Part shown: in pieces, positions 1 through 12,383 of the stretch | Position numbering within the stretch: the first letter of the stretch is position 1 | Layout of the letters: every line of letters starts with the position of its first letter | Origin: Mesocentrotus franciscanus | Taxonomy: Eukaryota; Echinodermata; Echinoidea; Camarodonta; Strongylocentrotidae | Direction of reading: 5' to 3' | Assembly (NCBI GenBank): GCA_037976565.1 | Contig: CP137669.1 | Coordinates: 37,164,912-37,228,911 of the forward strand | DNA: 64,000 bases | Position numbers and translations under genes: made by a program | The notes under the pieces: model-generated | What the model was told of the DNA's origin: nothing | Seen by the model: the letters and a program-made list of their open reading frames with translations, nothing else | The model's database searches: none

Positions 1-1899
1 CCTCCAAATATAATCCACACTTAGTACAGATCCTACTTAACTTTTATGAAGCGGCACCTGTTTGATTCATTCACAGTAATCCACTCCGGAGATAGCGCAT
101 GTACAAAATAATAACCGCCAAATATCCACAGATATTTTTAACATGGAGAATTCCTAATTTGCACATTGTAGAATTATCACTGCCAAAGTGATGGAGGTAC
201 TTCATGAATTCCTTTTGTTTGCCCTTTTAAAATGATACTTCCACCTATGTATGATAAATAGGTGGAAGTATTATTTTAAAATAAATGAATAATGGTGATT
301 ACATAACTTTCATGAACACGTATCCAACATTCGTCTCATTCGTTTCCTTTGCGCAAACCATGCGCCCTTTATTCTTTGTATAATATAGGCCAATTCGAAA
401 ATTTAAAGAAGAATGAAACCCAATAAACTCTAGCTGATCTTATTCAAAATTGTCAGCCAGTTAAAAATGTCTTGAAAATACTACTATACATGTATTTGAT
501 TACCTAGCGAGGAAGACAGTCTCTCCAAAGTTGGCAGTTTAGTAATGTTTATAGCCAGTCTCCCATTCTTTTGGAGTCGCCATTTTTATTAAAATAGTGA
601 TGTCAGAGTAGTACATATCCGTTGACCTACATTGTGATGAATAATGATGTTGCATTATTGTACAACCAGAGCCTTCGATTAAAAAAGCAGCCATCAGAAG
701 TGTTATGTACGCCTTTGTCTCTCTTTTGAATATTTGGCGGAGCTTTGCCTGACCAAGCACCAAATTATGCATGCAAAATGTTGTTTAACAAAAGAAAGTG
801 CATACTGTTTGAAAAAGCTGAATCAAATATCTTGTCACAATATGTTATGAGGAAATATCTATTCATTTGAATACATTACCGAAATGGTCTATGATTAGGG
901 AACCTTTGTTATAGCTGCATTTGACAAGTGTCCTATACATTGTAGCTAAAATATAAAGCTAAAGTGTACTTCTCTGACATCATTATCTTTAATACACAAA
1001 ACTTAGAATTTAGAACTTAGAATTTTGAATAAAGCTATCAGCTAATATCTGTTGGGTTTCATTTTCCTTTATTAAACACGAACGCGATATTTGCTGATTC
1101 GTGACGTGTACGTCACTCACTTGAAAATACATGTAACTCATTGAGTATGACATGATTATGATGTCTTATCGCTCATTAGGCAAAAAAGGTTAATTTCAGT
1201 CCAATTCTGTCAAACAGTCGATATTATGATACTCTATAGATGTATTCATTAATCTGTCAACCTGGTGATGAGCCTATTACTGTGTGATTGGAGTGATTAG
1301 TTTAAGCAGGAAATTGCAGTGGAAAACATGTTGATGACTCTCAAAAATGCATGAACATCACCCTCATCAATCTCAAGTTAATGTGTTAACCAGATTTCCC
1401 TTTTCATCTCTTCTCACAATGAACATTCAAGTTTGATCCATCAGCAAATGTTTTCATTTTATGTTGGTTGTCGTCATGGCAACTACATCAACGTGATGAG
1501 TCCACATTACGAAAAATAATTCTTTGTGGAAGAAATCTAGTAATGACAAAACCTTGATCTTCGACGCATCCGACTTGCGAGGATTGTAGAAAAAAAAACT
1601 GTATATCTAACCGTAAAGAATTTCATCAAACGTACGGAACGTTCGTTAGTCTAAGTGACATTCATCGATATCATCATTTGAACCTGACGATTTAATAATT
1701 TTCATTCGTCTGTTCCTTCGTCTAATATTGACTAATATCTTCATCTGAACCTAAAGATTTTATCAGTTTTGACGGCATGTTTCCTCGGCTAAAGTTCACA
1801 GATACCTTCATCTAAACCTAAGGATTTTACATTTTGCTTGCAAGAAGCAGACAACTTTGTTCCATATTTTTAAGCACTCGTATCATATTAGACAGTAAC
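1..1899. other. AT-rich 5' flank of the GPCR gene, no gene seen
   Basis: No reading frame here looks like a conserved protein, and the short open frames have no recognisable domain. The only clear structure is the inverted repeat listed separately at 225-281. The last few hundred bases presumably hold the promoter and 5' UTR of the receptor gene starting at 1,900, but I see no convincing TATA box or initiator. Confidence 0.5.
225..281. repeat. 57-bp perfect-stem inverted repeat
   Basis: Two 24-bp arms (225-248 and 258-281) pair along their whole length with one position that would be G-U in RNA, separated by a 9-bp loop. The arm core is ACTTCCACCTAT and its complement. It could be a small foldback MITE or a transcribed hairpin; the near-perfect stem is more typical of a foldback element than of an animal miRNA precursor. 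Confidence 0.7.
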
Positions 1900-2940
1900 A
1901 TGGCCGAAAAAATAATCAACAGCTCGAATTATTCTGCTGGACAGGATGAAAGTTCAGCCATCAACAACGTCGATGTAGCTCGACTGTTCAGCCTGCAGTC
2001 TTCTTTCGTGATCGAAATGGCTTTCAACATTTTTATCGTCGCAGTCCTTGCAAGTGATCGCGACCTCGATTTCATCCAGATCGACAAATATCTCTACAAA
2101 CTTCTCGCTTATCAAGATATCGTGACGTCACTCTTATACAACGTCATAAATTCTGCATTCATTTTGGGCCAGTATTTTTATATCGATGCTGATGCCTGCA
2201 TGACACTTTTGTCCACGGGTTACTTTTGTATTCAACTGTCTGCCTGGATATTATGTTCAGTTGCTTTGAACAAATTCCTCTTCATCAAGTATCCTTTGAG
2301 ATACTACAGCATGGTGACAAAGCGTCGAGTGATGGGGCTTCTCGTTGCAGGCGGGATTCTCTCCCTGGGTGTAATTGGTTTTTTACCCTTTGAGGGTTTT
2401 CCATTTGCGGACATGGGTCATTGTTCTGTATCTGGTTTTGTGACATCTGTTGGCAGGATCGCCACATCTGGCCTATTACTCTACATCGTTTTCATCCTAC
2501 TCAATTTTTCTATACCCATCGTCGCAACAGTCCTACTAAACTTTGCACTCATTGCAGTAGCCATGAAACAGACTATGTCAAATCGTCGGGTAGCGGCGAT
2601 GGTTCCGACGGTTCCTACTCAACCTGACCAAAGTAAAGATGAAACTCGAGCCGAACGTGATCGAAACCGTGTTAAGCGAAGAGGCCTTCTAAACGTTCTT
2701 TACCTTCTAAACACAGCTTCAATTCTACTTATTTCGACGAGCATACTTGCTTGTATTTTCTTCTTTCAGCCAGGAAATGTGAGCTATAATGCAGTTCTAT
2801 TTGCGTATGATATTGCGAAGCTGTTGTGGTTATGTAAAGTTGGTGTTCTGATCATCAGTGATGTGAAGATGCGAAAAGCAGCAAAAAAGTGTTTATCGGT
2901 AACATACTGTAAGATAAAAGTTACAGCTCTACAAGTTTGA
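1900..2940 (+). CDS. Rhodopsin-like (class A) orphan GPCR, single exon
   Basis: The 346-aa product is a predicted seven-pass plasma-membrane receptor. The frame stays open upstream but contains no earlier ATG; the ATG at 1,900 has a good context (AACATGG) and is the start chosen. Two N-glycosylation sequons lie in the short extracellular N-terminus (N7, N10). Hydrophobic segments fall at about 30-50, 66-88, 102-124, 145-163, 191-221, 262-288 and 297-320. Family landmarks are the TM2 aspartate (D73), a possible extracellular disulphide pair (C100, C175) and the TM5 proline (P206). A basic, charged third intracellular loop spans about 223-261. Unusual points: the DRY motif at the end of TM3 is replaced by NKF (124-126), TM6 lacks CWxP, and TM7 has no NPxxY. 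Intronless, fast-evolving class A receptors are greatly expanded in echinoderms. The ligand cannot be inferred. Confidence 0.85.
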   Translation: MAEKIINSSNYSAGQDESSAINNVDVARLFSLQSSFVIEMAFNIFIVAVLASDRDLDFIQIDKYLYKLLAYQDIVTSLLYNVINSAFILGQYFYIDADACMTLLSTGYFCIQLSAWILCSVALNKFLFIKYPLRYYSMVTKRRVMGLLVAGGILSLGVIGFLPFEGFPFADMGHCSVSGFVTSVGRIATSGLLLYIVFILLNFSIPIVATVLLNFALIAVAMKQTMSNRRVAAMVPTVPTQPDQSKDETRAERDRNRVKRRGLLNVLYLLNTASILLISTSILACIFFFQPGNVSYNAVLFAYDIAKLLWLCKVGVLIISDVKMRKAAKKCLSVTYCKIKVTALQV

Positions 2941-3174
2941 TTAAATATAATCTATACTAGAATTGGTACAAAGATGATATATAGCACTGCTGCCCCAGCA
3001 AGCGATGTTTGCAAATCCTAAAGTGCTGAGACTTGATAAAGAGTTATTCATCTAAATAAGAGAGAAATATACATAAAAATTACAATTGTGAATCCGAACT
3101 ACAATTTGCTTTTCAGTGCTTTATCGTTATCATTTTCACTCTCATTATCTTCATCAATACTATACAGTCACCAG
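2941..3174. other. Proximal 3' flank or 3' UTR of the GPCR gene
   Basis: Non-coding AT-rich sequence directly after the TGA stop. No polyadenylation hexamer as clear as the one at 3,708 is seen here, so the transcript probably runs through the following SINE-like stretch. Confidence 0.35.
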
Positions 3175-3400
3175 ACTGGATCATAAGTGCGGGGTTCGAG
3201 TTCCTGCCATAGCATTAACATGCTGTGTCATAACCTCAGTCAACATTTGCCACTGTTCACCCAGGTGAGGTAAATGGGAAACTGATAGGAAAAAGTTCAT
3301 TAGATGCTTGAGCGCTATATTATGGCTGCTCGGCTAAAGCCGCGGTAAAATACTTGTATTGAGCATAGTAAAGAATTAAAGTACTGTATACTGACATTAT
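3175..3400 (+). repeat. tRNA-derived SINE fragment
   Basis: A B-box-like GGTTCGAGTTC near 3,194 is followed by the body 'TTGCCACTGTTCACCCAGGTG' type sequence and an 'AGCGCTATATTATGGCTGC' type tail. The same body recurs at 29,370-29,480 and, in reverse, around 32,790-33,100. This is the layout of a dispersed tRNA-derived SINE. Exact ends are not defined. Confidence 0.55.
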
Positions 3401-3707
3401 TAAGTGAGTGGTCTATAAAGCCGGGTAATTCCGTAATGCGATTGCCAGTCCAAATTTGTCTTTTGTGTTTATTCAACCTGAATGACTAAATGATACTAGA
3501 AATTAAATTTACTTACGCTGACAACGATGAACATTTTCTTGTTTTACGACCATTACCATTTTCATTTATAATTATGGAAATTATGTACAATAGAGTATTT
3601 TTATTGTTATAGTTGATTTTCAAGTGTATAATGCATGTATTATTTTCAATGAATTTTACAATGTGCATAATTCCAATTAGATGTTAATTGCGACATGCGA
3701 TCGCTTT

Positions 3708-3713
3708 AATAAA
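3708..3713 (+). promoter_or_regulatory. Candidate polyadenylation signal for the GPCR gene
   Basis: AATAAA followed within about 25 bases by a T-rich stretch. It lies 768 bases after the stop codon, plausible for a 3' UTR. No transcript evidence is available. Confidence 0.35.
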
Positions 3714-4059
3714 TACCGTTTTGAATTGCACTGGTCTTTTTTATTAGTATCATGAGTCAAAATCAGTATTGTAGAGTCAAGAAAGTGGGTTGGGTGTTAA
3801 ATTCAATATTCTATTAGAGACGCCAGAAGCGGGAAAGAGGAGGAGGGGGAGAAGGGGCGCAGAGGAGTGGGCCATCAATATAGGTGGTGGTAGAATCATT
3901 TTTTGTTGATGCCCCCAACGCCCCCCCCCCCTTATTCATGTTTAGATTTTCATGCCATCATTCAGAATAAATCTGGCCAAAATCTTGTAAAGTGTGAACT
4001 GCTCTTGAAATTTTCCGCTCGGTCGCCATGTGACTTTACGCTACTTATAATACTATACT

Positions 4060-4213
4060 AATAATGAATGCTTATGAGTTCAATAGTGCGAATATTGTTA
4101 TGAGTTTAACGTTCTATTCAACGAGGCGTCAGCCGAGTTGAAAAGAATTAACGTTAATCTTTCAACGAATGAAAATATTTGCACTATTGAACGAATTAAA
4201 AACATTCATTATT
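4060..4213. repeat. Palindromic foldback element, copy 1
   Basis: A 154-bp imperfect palindrome. The outer arms are AATAATGAATG and CATTCATTATT, an inner pair is TTCAATAGTGC and GCACTATTGAA, and the centre (4,107-4,176) reads into AACGTTCTATTCAAC with its inverse. The centre recurs in opposite orientation at 22,568-22,637, so this is a dispersed family, probably a non-autonomous foldback MITE. Confidence 0.75.
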
Positions 4214-5375
4214 TGTTTTATACAACATCTTTCAACAAATTATGCTTTGCTCCTTATATTTAAGATAAATTAAAGTTGGAGTCAGGCCTTCTCGATTACA
4301 TTCAGATTGCCTCCGCGTCAGATGCGCGCAGCTAATAACAATGGGATACGTGCAAGGCAGAGAGGTACGTACGCGTCGCAGTCTGCATAATAACAAAAAA
4401 TGCACGGCGAATATAACCAAAAATGCACGGTCGTGCAATAGTATTATTTATTGAATATCATGTGACCAACAATCCTCCAATTGAATGACAAGGATCTACG
4501 TAGGTGTTGTATAAAATACAATATTGAAAAACAGGCAGAATGAAAGCCTTTAGAAAGATAACCAAATGCGGTTACTTGGAATCGGAGACCCCGTCCTTAT
4601 ACCTAGAGGGGAAATGTGCCGGTTTCACGATTGGCCTTCTCAGGGTGACTATCTGGTACTTCCAAGAAAGATGTATACTGACGATACATCTTCTGGCTGC
4701 GACTTTAGTGTTACTGTCTTGTAAGCAGCTGAAAAGATCCTCGTCCATAATCGTGAACGATATTGTGAAATTTTTGTGAAATGTTAACCTTTACTTTCGA
4801 TACATGCACTCTATATATCACTTTATCAACTTTTTCCACGCATTAATCTCCACCCATGTTTAAATCCAACTTACCAAATAAAGAACATTATTTAAAAAAA
4901 ACCGCCAGAGAATCATTGAATTGTAGGTGTACAGTGGATAACAATCAACAATAAAGATCTTTATTGAGCATCTGATAACTGAATTAAGAATGAAAAGAAT
5001 AGAAAAACATTCAATCTACAACAAAATCATTCTTTAAGTATAACTTCATGCTATACTTATATGGCATTGAACGGATGGTAAAAAAAAATTACATACCTTT
5101 TAAAACAAGAATAGTTGCAATACTAACTGTCATTTTACATAACTGGCAAAAAAAAGTCTATTAAATGATACCACACGACATCTGTCAGTTTGCTATAAAC
5201 GTATTGGAGTGCAACATCTGTCAAATTTAAAAGACATTTCATATATAGAAACACAATTCATTGTCGAATTGACAGAGGATTTCTCTACTAGCAGGCCCGG
5301 TAAATAATGATACATATAGCTTAATAGTAAACAAGAGAATTTCCAATATATATATCTGTAAGATAACATTATAAA
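4214..5375. other. Intergenic, no gene seen
   Basis: AT-rich sequence with scattered short open frames, none longer than about 90 codons or resembling a known protein. A stretch around 4,290-4,440 is more GC-rich and may belong to the repeat that carries the palindrome just before it. Confidence 0.4.
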
Positions 5376-5888
5376 ACTAGATGGATCTTCGACTGCGCGC
5401 AGTCGAAAATGATGCCTCCGCCATAGAGCGATTTTACAAACCAAAGCAGAAGCAATTTTAAAATTCAAGTTTGATTGTTATCCATTAACAGGTTCTCAGA
5501 ATATCGTAATTACAAGCTATTTTTCATATACATGTATGACCCTTTGATCTTTGACCTCATGACCCAAAATCTAATCAGTTCATTGGCTCTGCAAGATTCA
5601 TACATGTCTTGAGTTTGGTGGTAATCCGTCAATCGGTTCTAATGATGTGATCACGAGCTATTTTTGCATACATGAGACCTGTGACCTTTGACCTCGTGAC
5701 CCCCAAATCTAATCAGTTCATCGGCTCTGCAAAATACATACATGACCCAGGTTTGGCGGGAATCCATCAATCGGTTCTTGAGATAACCATGGAGGTCCAT
5801 GAAATAACGCGATCACAAGAACGGGACGTACGGACGGACAACCCAAAATTATAACGCCTCCGGCTACTTCTTTACGGAGGCATAAAAA
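5376..5888. repeat. Dispersed internally repetitive element (GAGCCAATGAACTGATT family), copy 1
   Basis: The ends read ACTAGATGGATCTTCGACTG and GGAGGCATAAAAAG; both are found, in reverse order, around 27,537-28,303. Inside, a unit of about 120-140 bp recurs, containing a 'GACCTTTGACCTCGTGACC' type stretch and a phrase about an AACTGATT/AATCAGTT core. It carries a perfect DR1 motif (5,682-5,694) and a one-mismatch copy (5,545-5,557). It looks like a non-autonomous DNA element or MITE common in marine invertebrates; there is no coding capacity. Confidence 0.65.
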
Positions 5889-8100
5889 GATGATTACATA
5901 TCTCAATTCAAATTAATAGATACTACATGTACATTCAAATTATAAATTAATATTAATCTACTTGAAGGGCATCTTTTAGGTATTCATGTGAATATCATAA
6001 TGATGTTAAACGAAAGGAAAGAAAGGGGAAGATTAGAGATAGAGATACAGAAATTGGGATGGAGTGTGAGAGAACATGTTATTTCAATTTAGCATTTCCA
6101 TTTGTTTAGTTAAAAAATTTCGCCTTGTAACTAAAGATTGCGTAACAATTGAAATAATCTTATAATTACTTGTATGCATGCCATAATCACACACATTCTG
6201 TGGGACTAGAATTACATGGATATAAACTCTCCCAATTTATTACACAAATATTTCTTTAAAAATGCTGTACACAACCCTTTATTTTGATGTGTGGTTGTTC
6301 GTTTCATAGTGGTGATACATAGCTGGAGAACAGTCATTTGTGATGTTGCACATTACAATATCAATATTATAACCTGCCAGTAGTTTATCAACAATAATCC
6401 CATAGGAGATATAATAATCAACTCATCTAAATTATCATCATCACTATTATTATTTGTTAACTTTCCAAAAGGGTCGTATTTCTAACAAACTCTAAGCAAG
6501 ACAGAGGACTCATACAATGCATATCACTTTCTATCGCTACAAAAATACATGAACTGTTTGTCTTCTACTTCTGCCTTTGAAAATGTCTTGCTCATTCCTA
6601 TTCTTTTCTATTCATCTACACAAAATTCCATAAAAATACAATAACTACAATAAATTTGACATTTGAAGGCACATAACAGTTTTCCCATACACAAACGGTA
6701 TACACAGGGCACCTAAAAGTTCAGTAACAACAGTATTACTAAAGATGTAGAATTATAAGCATCTACTGCCTTTCTTGATTAAAATGATGAGTATTCAATT
6801 ACAAACCAGAACATGTTTCATAAAAGTTCTACGCCTACATTGATGAAAAGTTACATTACGTATTGTTAGCAAGCAAAACATACCGCAAAAAAATGAAAGT
6901 GGTATTCATACTGAAAATTACATGAAACACTCCTTCACATATTATACATGTATAAACAAAAAATATGTGATATATTGCAAAAATATATTTAACTCATGGA
7001 TTGCAATGAAATAAGATATTGTATAGAGTAATACATCATGATTTAAATTTGAACTGAAACTTCAGTGAAATAATACAATGGAAGATCGATCAGACATAAA
7101 AGAAATAACAGCAATATAAAAAACAAGTTCAGACTTGCCTAAATTCTTCGAGTTTGGACATTTAAATGTCTTATATCCGTGAAATCTGTTTAAAATTTAG
7201 AAATTGCATTAAGAAGCCACGACCTTTCGATAGCTGCAAAAGAAATATTCCTGATGACATGTCCCCATGTATTCAAATTGTTGTTTGGGAAAAAATGTGT
7301 TTTCTTGTGACACAAGATAACATCTTCATGTATCCCAAGTACAACACGCATTACAAAATCAAACATGGAAGAGTGTTAAAAATGAAAACCATCTGATGCT
7401 AAGGGAAATCCATGCAATTACATAACATAGTTTGTACTTAAATCACTTAAAATTCATCATTTTCTTGTCTATTTTGTTATGTACATGTGAACAATAAACA
7501 AATCAAAACCTCACAAAGTATACTGTTCATTTGTAGATGTATACATGGTGTATAATTATAATAAAAGTGTACATGTATTTGAGTTGTATTTTACTACCCT
7601 CAAAGTCCTCCAATGAATCCATAATACAAAATATTCAAGAGGGCAGCCTGTCATCGATTCATGATAGCACATGAAGTCCAAACAAGTGTTCGTTGTGTAA
7701 ATCACTTTTTAAATATAAATTTTCTTAAGATCTATGGCAAATATAATTTAACATTTTTCACACTTTAACATTGGGCTTTGAGGCAAGCACAGTTCAGACA
7801 GATTTTTTTTCTTCTGATATTGCCATACAACGAATCACTCAACCGTTAATATACATGTCAGTAAATTAAAGGAAACAGAACCTACAAGTATATTAAAAAT
7901 AATGTTTAAAAAAAAACTTTAAAATGTGTAGGCTCCATGTTGATAACTGTTTCATCTTTTGAGTTACTATGCATTAAAAATGTCTGCCTACCATTATCTT
8001 TTTTAAAACACAAAGTATAAAACAACATGCACCAAGAATAAATGAAATATTTGCTTATAAATGGCATGACCAAGGGGTCAAACGATGAAAATAAACAAGG
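5889..8100. other. AT-rich intergenic sequence, no gene seen
   Basis: Very AT-rich with no frame that looks coding on either strand. It could be the distal part of a long KLHL28 3' UTR on the minus strand, but nothing in the sequence proves that. Confidence 0.35.
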
Positions 8101-8104
8101 GAAA

Positions 8105-8976
8105 CGCTCTCGGCGGTCTCGCCTGCATTACGCAATTCAATATGATGAAAAATTGAGGTTAGGACATTATTTATTGGCAGGGTGGCCCATTACCCAGGCC
8201 CTCAAATATGAAATCCTCTGAATATAATCAGCATTTTGAAGTGAATATTGACTAAGAATCATCAGAAGAATTATTTACTATTATTTGTATCAAGGTTGAT
8301 AACTTTCATGAAATATGAACAAATAACAAAATTGATTCATTAATTCTCATATCATGTTGTGAAAACATAATCCAAGTCTACTGACCTAAGATGACCTTTG
8401 ACCTTGTCTTTGTGACCTGGAATTTGTGTCACATGATTTGTGATACTTGATAACCCTTGGGTACAAGTTTCACGGAATTTGAACAAACACTTTTGAATTT
8501 ATGCTGAAAATTCAAAATCTTGATGTTGAAGCCACAACAAAGTCTAAGTTCGCAGACCTGAAAGGACATTTGATCTTGACTTTGTCACCTAAAAGACTAA
8601 TCACATGATTGGTGATACTTGATAACCCTTATGTTCAAGTTTCATGGAATAGGAATGTACACTTTCAAAATTATGATAACAATTCAAAATCTTAATCTTT
8701 GGTTAAGTTTTGATGTTGATGCCACAACATAGTCTAGGTTTGTTGACCTGAAATGACCTTTGACCTTGACTAAATGACCTGAAATTCTACTCACATGATC
8801 GGGATACTTGATAACTATTTAGTCTAAGTTTCATTGAATAAGAATTAAGAACTTACACTTTCAAAATTATATTAAAAATTCAAAAATTTAACCATAGGTT
8901 AAGTTTTTGATGTTGATGCCGCCGTCACCGGAAAAGCGGCGCCTATGTCTCGCTTTTTGTTATGCAGACGAGACAA
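8105..8976. repeat. Dispersed TIR element with tandem TGACCTTTGACCT repeats
   Basis: The ends are imperfect inverted repeats (GGTCTCGCCTGCAT at 8,114-8,127 against ATGCAGACGAGAC at 8,962-8,974). Internally a unit of about 170-190 bp is repeated: related stretches start at 8,383, 8,555 and 8,745, each beginning GACCT and followed by a conserved TGATACTTGATAAC segment. Perfect DR1 motifs occur at 8,392-8,404 and 8,754-8,766. The right end holds a GC-rich GCCGCCGTCACCGG stretch. No coding capacity; most likely a non-autonomous DNA element. Confidence 0.65.
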
Positions 8977-10629
8977 AAATGAAATTAAGAAGACAATTTT
9001 CAATCAAATAATTGTAAATTGTAATGCAGGGAGATAATGCCCTAATGCATGTCATCTAAAAATGGAATGATAAAGTTCTGCTTCAAGCATGCAAACTATA
9101 TAAATATAATACTGCACATGACAGAGATTAACAAAGATAAAATTTTGTTCCATGTTTTGGTCCAACAAAATTAATTTTTAGTAAAAAGCACAAGGAAAGC
9201 AATACTGATAGCAAACATGAAAGAATCATCTTTTTGCATATAGGTGAAAACAAATCTAATGCCAAAACAATGTAAAATATAGAGCACTAAAAACACATAT
9301 GTCGACTTGTGAACTTCATGAAAGTAATGAACTCTTCAATGATCTTCCATGTCATACAAATTTTACATTTAATTTGATGTAGTTATAACGTTGCTAGTTT
9401 AATGTTTCTTTTAAAAAAAAATCAAAAGAGATATAGATGATCTTTCCTTGACCACAGCACTCATCAAATTAATTGTAAGATAAATAATTAGAGTGCACCT
9501 TGAAAATATCCAATTTAATTGAAAATAATCTTAAACCCCTTAGAAATGATTTCATTATCATTTAACATGCACCCTGTATTACAAATGGGTTTCATCATAG
9601 CTATGTTGGGCTTAATATTTGATGGGTAACATAGATCTTCTAGTCACATGTGTAATGAGTTATGAAGATTAAAGGTATATAATGATGATTGCTATCAAGA
9701 ATATCAATGTCAAGTAATACAAAAACAATGTAGATATTAGAAATATTCTAATATTTGAGATTCAAAATCAAATGGTCATGCATTGATCATCATGCATCCA
9801 CTGCAAATATGTGTATAAAAATTACAATTAAGCAAAGTGATCAAATAATGTATACATCTGTGCTAAAACGTGCTACTACAAATTAACCTTTCTTTAGAAA
9901 TTATAAATAAATGCGTTCTCTGCCTATGGCCTTGTACTCCTATATCATTTAATTACTTTCTCTCAAAGACAACAACAACAAAAACAAATCGTTCTCTCTT
10001 AAGTCCCTCTGTTTTGACTCAACAGTATTTGCAATCATACAAATACAATAATTAAAGTCTTAAAATTGCACAATATACTCATAGTGAGTCTAATCAGTTA
10101 CATTGTATAATGCAGAGTTACCTTAATACCAATGCTCAATATGTACCAGCATGAAATTAAATCAAACAAAGAAATTTACAAAACATAGTCAATGGATGAA
10201 TATCATACTAAATAGAATAATATGGAAACAAAAATACTCCATTAGTTTTATGCTATTTTCAGTCAACCAAATAGAATTAAGGAGGTTTTATGGCACAGGT
10301 TACTTTTTTTTAAAGTATTACTTGTCAGACACAAAGAAAAATATAATCACAGGATTTGTGATTGCAAATATGGTGATTTGGCAACCAAATTGCACAATTT
10401 TTTCATAGCTGCTTAGCTTTTAGTTGGACAAATCTGACCTGAAATCAATACTTTCTAGTTAAAAAAACATTTTTGGAATTCTGACAGTTCTTACAGCTGA
10501 ATTCTCTCTCCTACTCAACACAAAGCTAACAATTCCATAGAAATTATTGCATACACATAGTGGTAAATAGAAGTCTGCAGGAATGATGTTAAGACTAGTC
10601 ACTGTGCTGTTCATGCCATTATTGTATCT
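8977..10629. other. AT-rich intergenic sequence, no gene seen
   Basis: Only short AT-rich open frames without recognisable domains. Nothing structural stands out beyond homopolymer runs. Confidence 0.35.
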
Positions 10630-11018
10630 GCGTTAGCCTTAGCCGCTAGATTTATCTTTGGCCTTGGACCTCGGACTCGTACTTCTCCCTTCATCAAGGA
10701 ACTCCACTGGTTACCTCTACAACAATGCATTCTGTTTACGGTCTGCTTGTATGTCTTGGAAGTTCTAAATCATATGGCACCTGAATATCTTAAAGACACC
10801 CTCCAAATGTACACACCAGCTCGTATCCTTCGCTCAACTACAGTACTTACATATATAAACTAATTATTCCCAAATCCAGACTCTCATCTACCGAAAACCG
10901 TTTTTACAGTGACTGCTTCGAAACATAGAGCAATATCCCACTTTTTATCAGAGAATTATCCTGTCTTGCCTCTTTCAAAAGATTCCTTAGAACATACTTC
11001 TTCCCTTGGTAACTTAAT
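10630..11018 (+). mobile_element. Dead non-LTR retrotransposon (LINE) fragment, reverse transcriptase C-terminal end
   Basis: Conceptual translation gives the typical end of a CR1/Rex-like LINE ORF2: ARFIFGLGPRTRTSPFIKEL, then HWLPLQQ, NHMAPEYLKD and YTPARILRS, broken by a stop after the last of these. A later frame resumes with LFPNPDSHLP and ends near RFLRTYFFPW. These correspond to the conserved 'LHWLPV', 'APEYL' and 'RSLRS' signatures of such proteins. At least one internal stop and frame changes make it a pseudogene. No 5' portion is present. Confidence 0.7.
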
Positions 11019-12383
11019 GTGATTTACCTATTATTATAAGTCTATGAATTTCATGTTTCTTCTTCACTTTCTGTAATTTTGTAAGTGCTATGCTACTTTT
11101 TGTGTTTAGCACTCCCAAATAATTTATATTATTATCATTATTATGACATTTAATACAAAAAAAAGTTTTCCAGAAAAGTATTCAAAATCATTAGAAATTG
11201 CATTGAAAAAAAATTGTATTTATAACCAAGATGTACCAATTGGTAAATGTCTAGAGTCATAATATACTGATAGACTAATATTCTGACTGCTGAGATGAAA
11301 TCAATTTTGCATACTAACATTTAACAGAGCTTTGCTTAGTTTATAACTTTTCTATCAATCAACCAGGCAGAATGCACATATGTTTTTTTTGTAATTGTCA
11401 AAAAAAGTGAATGTTTATGATTTTTTTCTCCCTTTGAGGTGTATCTCATAAGCTGCCAGTTTGCAGATTCTCATAATTACATGTTAATTTGTGCAGTTAA
11501 ACAAATACTTCAACAGAGAAACCATCAAGACTTTCCAAAACCAACAATTCATTTTACTGACCAGAAACATAACATAACTACACAAACATGTACCTATTCA
11601 TAACTTCGTATTTCTCTAAAATATATCAGATATTGACTATCCATTCTAGATAACATACTAGTTTGTCACAAAATGTGAATATGAATATGGTCTGATACTA
11701 TAATCAGTATAAAGATTAGTTCTGGTCCCTTATGTCTCCTTGTAAATTACTATTGCTTCAAATTCATAAATACAGGCAACTCAATCATCATGAATATATA
11801 TCTTTAATATATGTATAATATATATATATATATATGCACATATATGATTGATATTGCTGTTGAGGTCATGAAAATAGAGTGAACCCATGTCCCGTACATG
11901 AATATTGTCCGCAGATAGCTACTATTAAAGTATATCTTCTTTTAATAGACCTATGCAGGATAAATAAAAACATTCGTCTACCATAATTACATGTATCTTG
12001 AGGGTTTTACGCTTCATGCAGAGATGTGCAAATAATCTTATTGAGAGGGGGCAAGGAGGGACTGTCCCATGCATGATAATGATGATGATTTCTTGAAGTC
12101 ATGAAGACTAAAGTCCCTTAATAGGAGTAAAGAACAGCCTATGATTTGAATGCCATTTTGTTTCGACTGTTGTACAGAATTTCAATTCGAAGTGCCATAA
12201 GCACCAGTATGTAATTTGAATGCCCTGTTGTCTTGACAACTCGGACGCCCTTGCCGCAACTCTTTCTCTATAGGGACTCTAACAAAGTCATTTTTGCCCT
12301 TCTGTCTCTCAACTTAAAGGCAGAGGGTCAGTGGTAAAAGGACAATTAGGACATACAGGGTATGGGTTCGTACGATTCTTGAC
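11019..12383. other. Probable KLHL28 3' UTR and flank
   Basis: No coding frame is seen. It lies directly downstream of the KLHL28 stop codon on the minus strand. An (AT)n run lies near 11,815-11,835. The boundary of the 3' UTR cannot be fixed from sequence alone. Confidence 0.35.

Noticed and set aside
1834..1899. Upstream extension of the GPCR frame
   Set aside because: The frame is open but begins with TTG and has no ATG before 1,900, which has good context.
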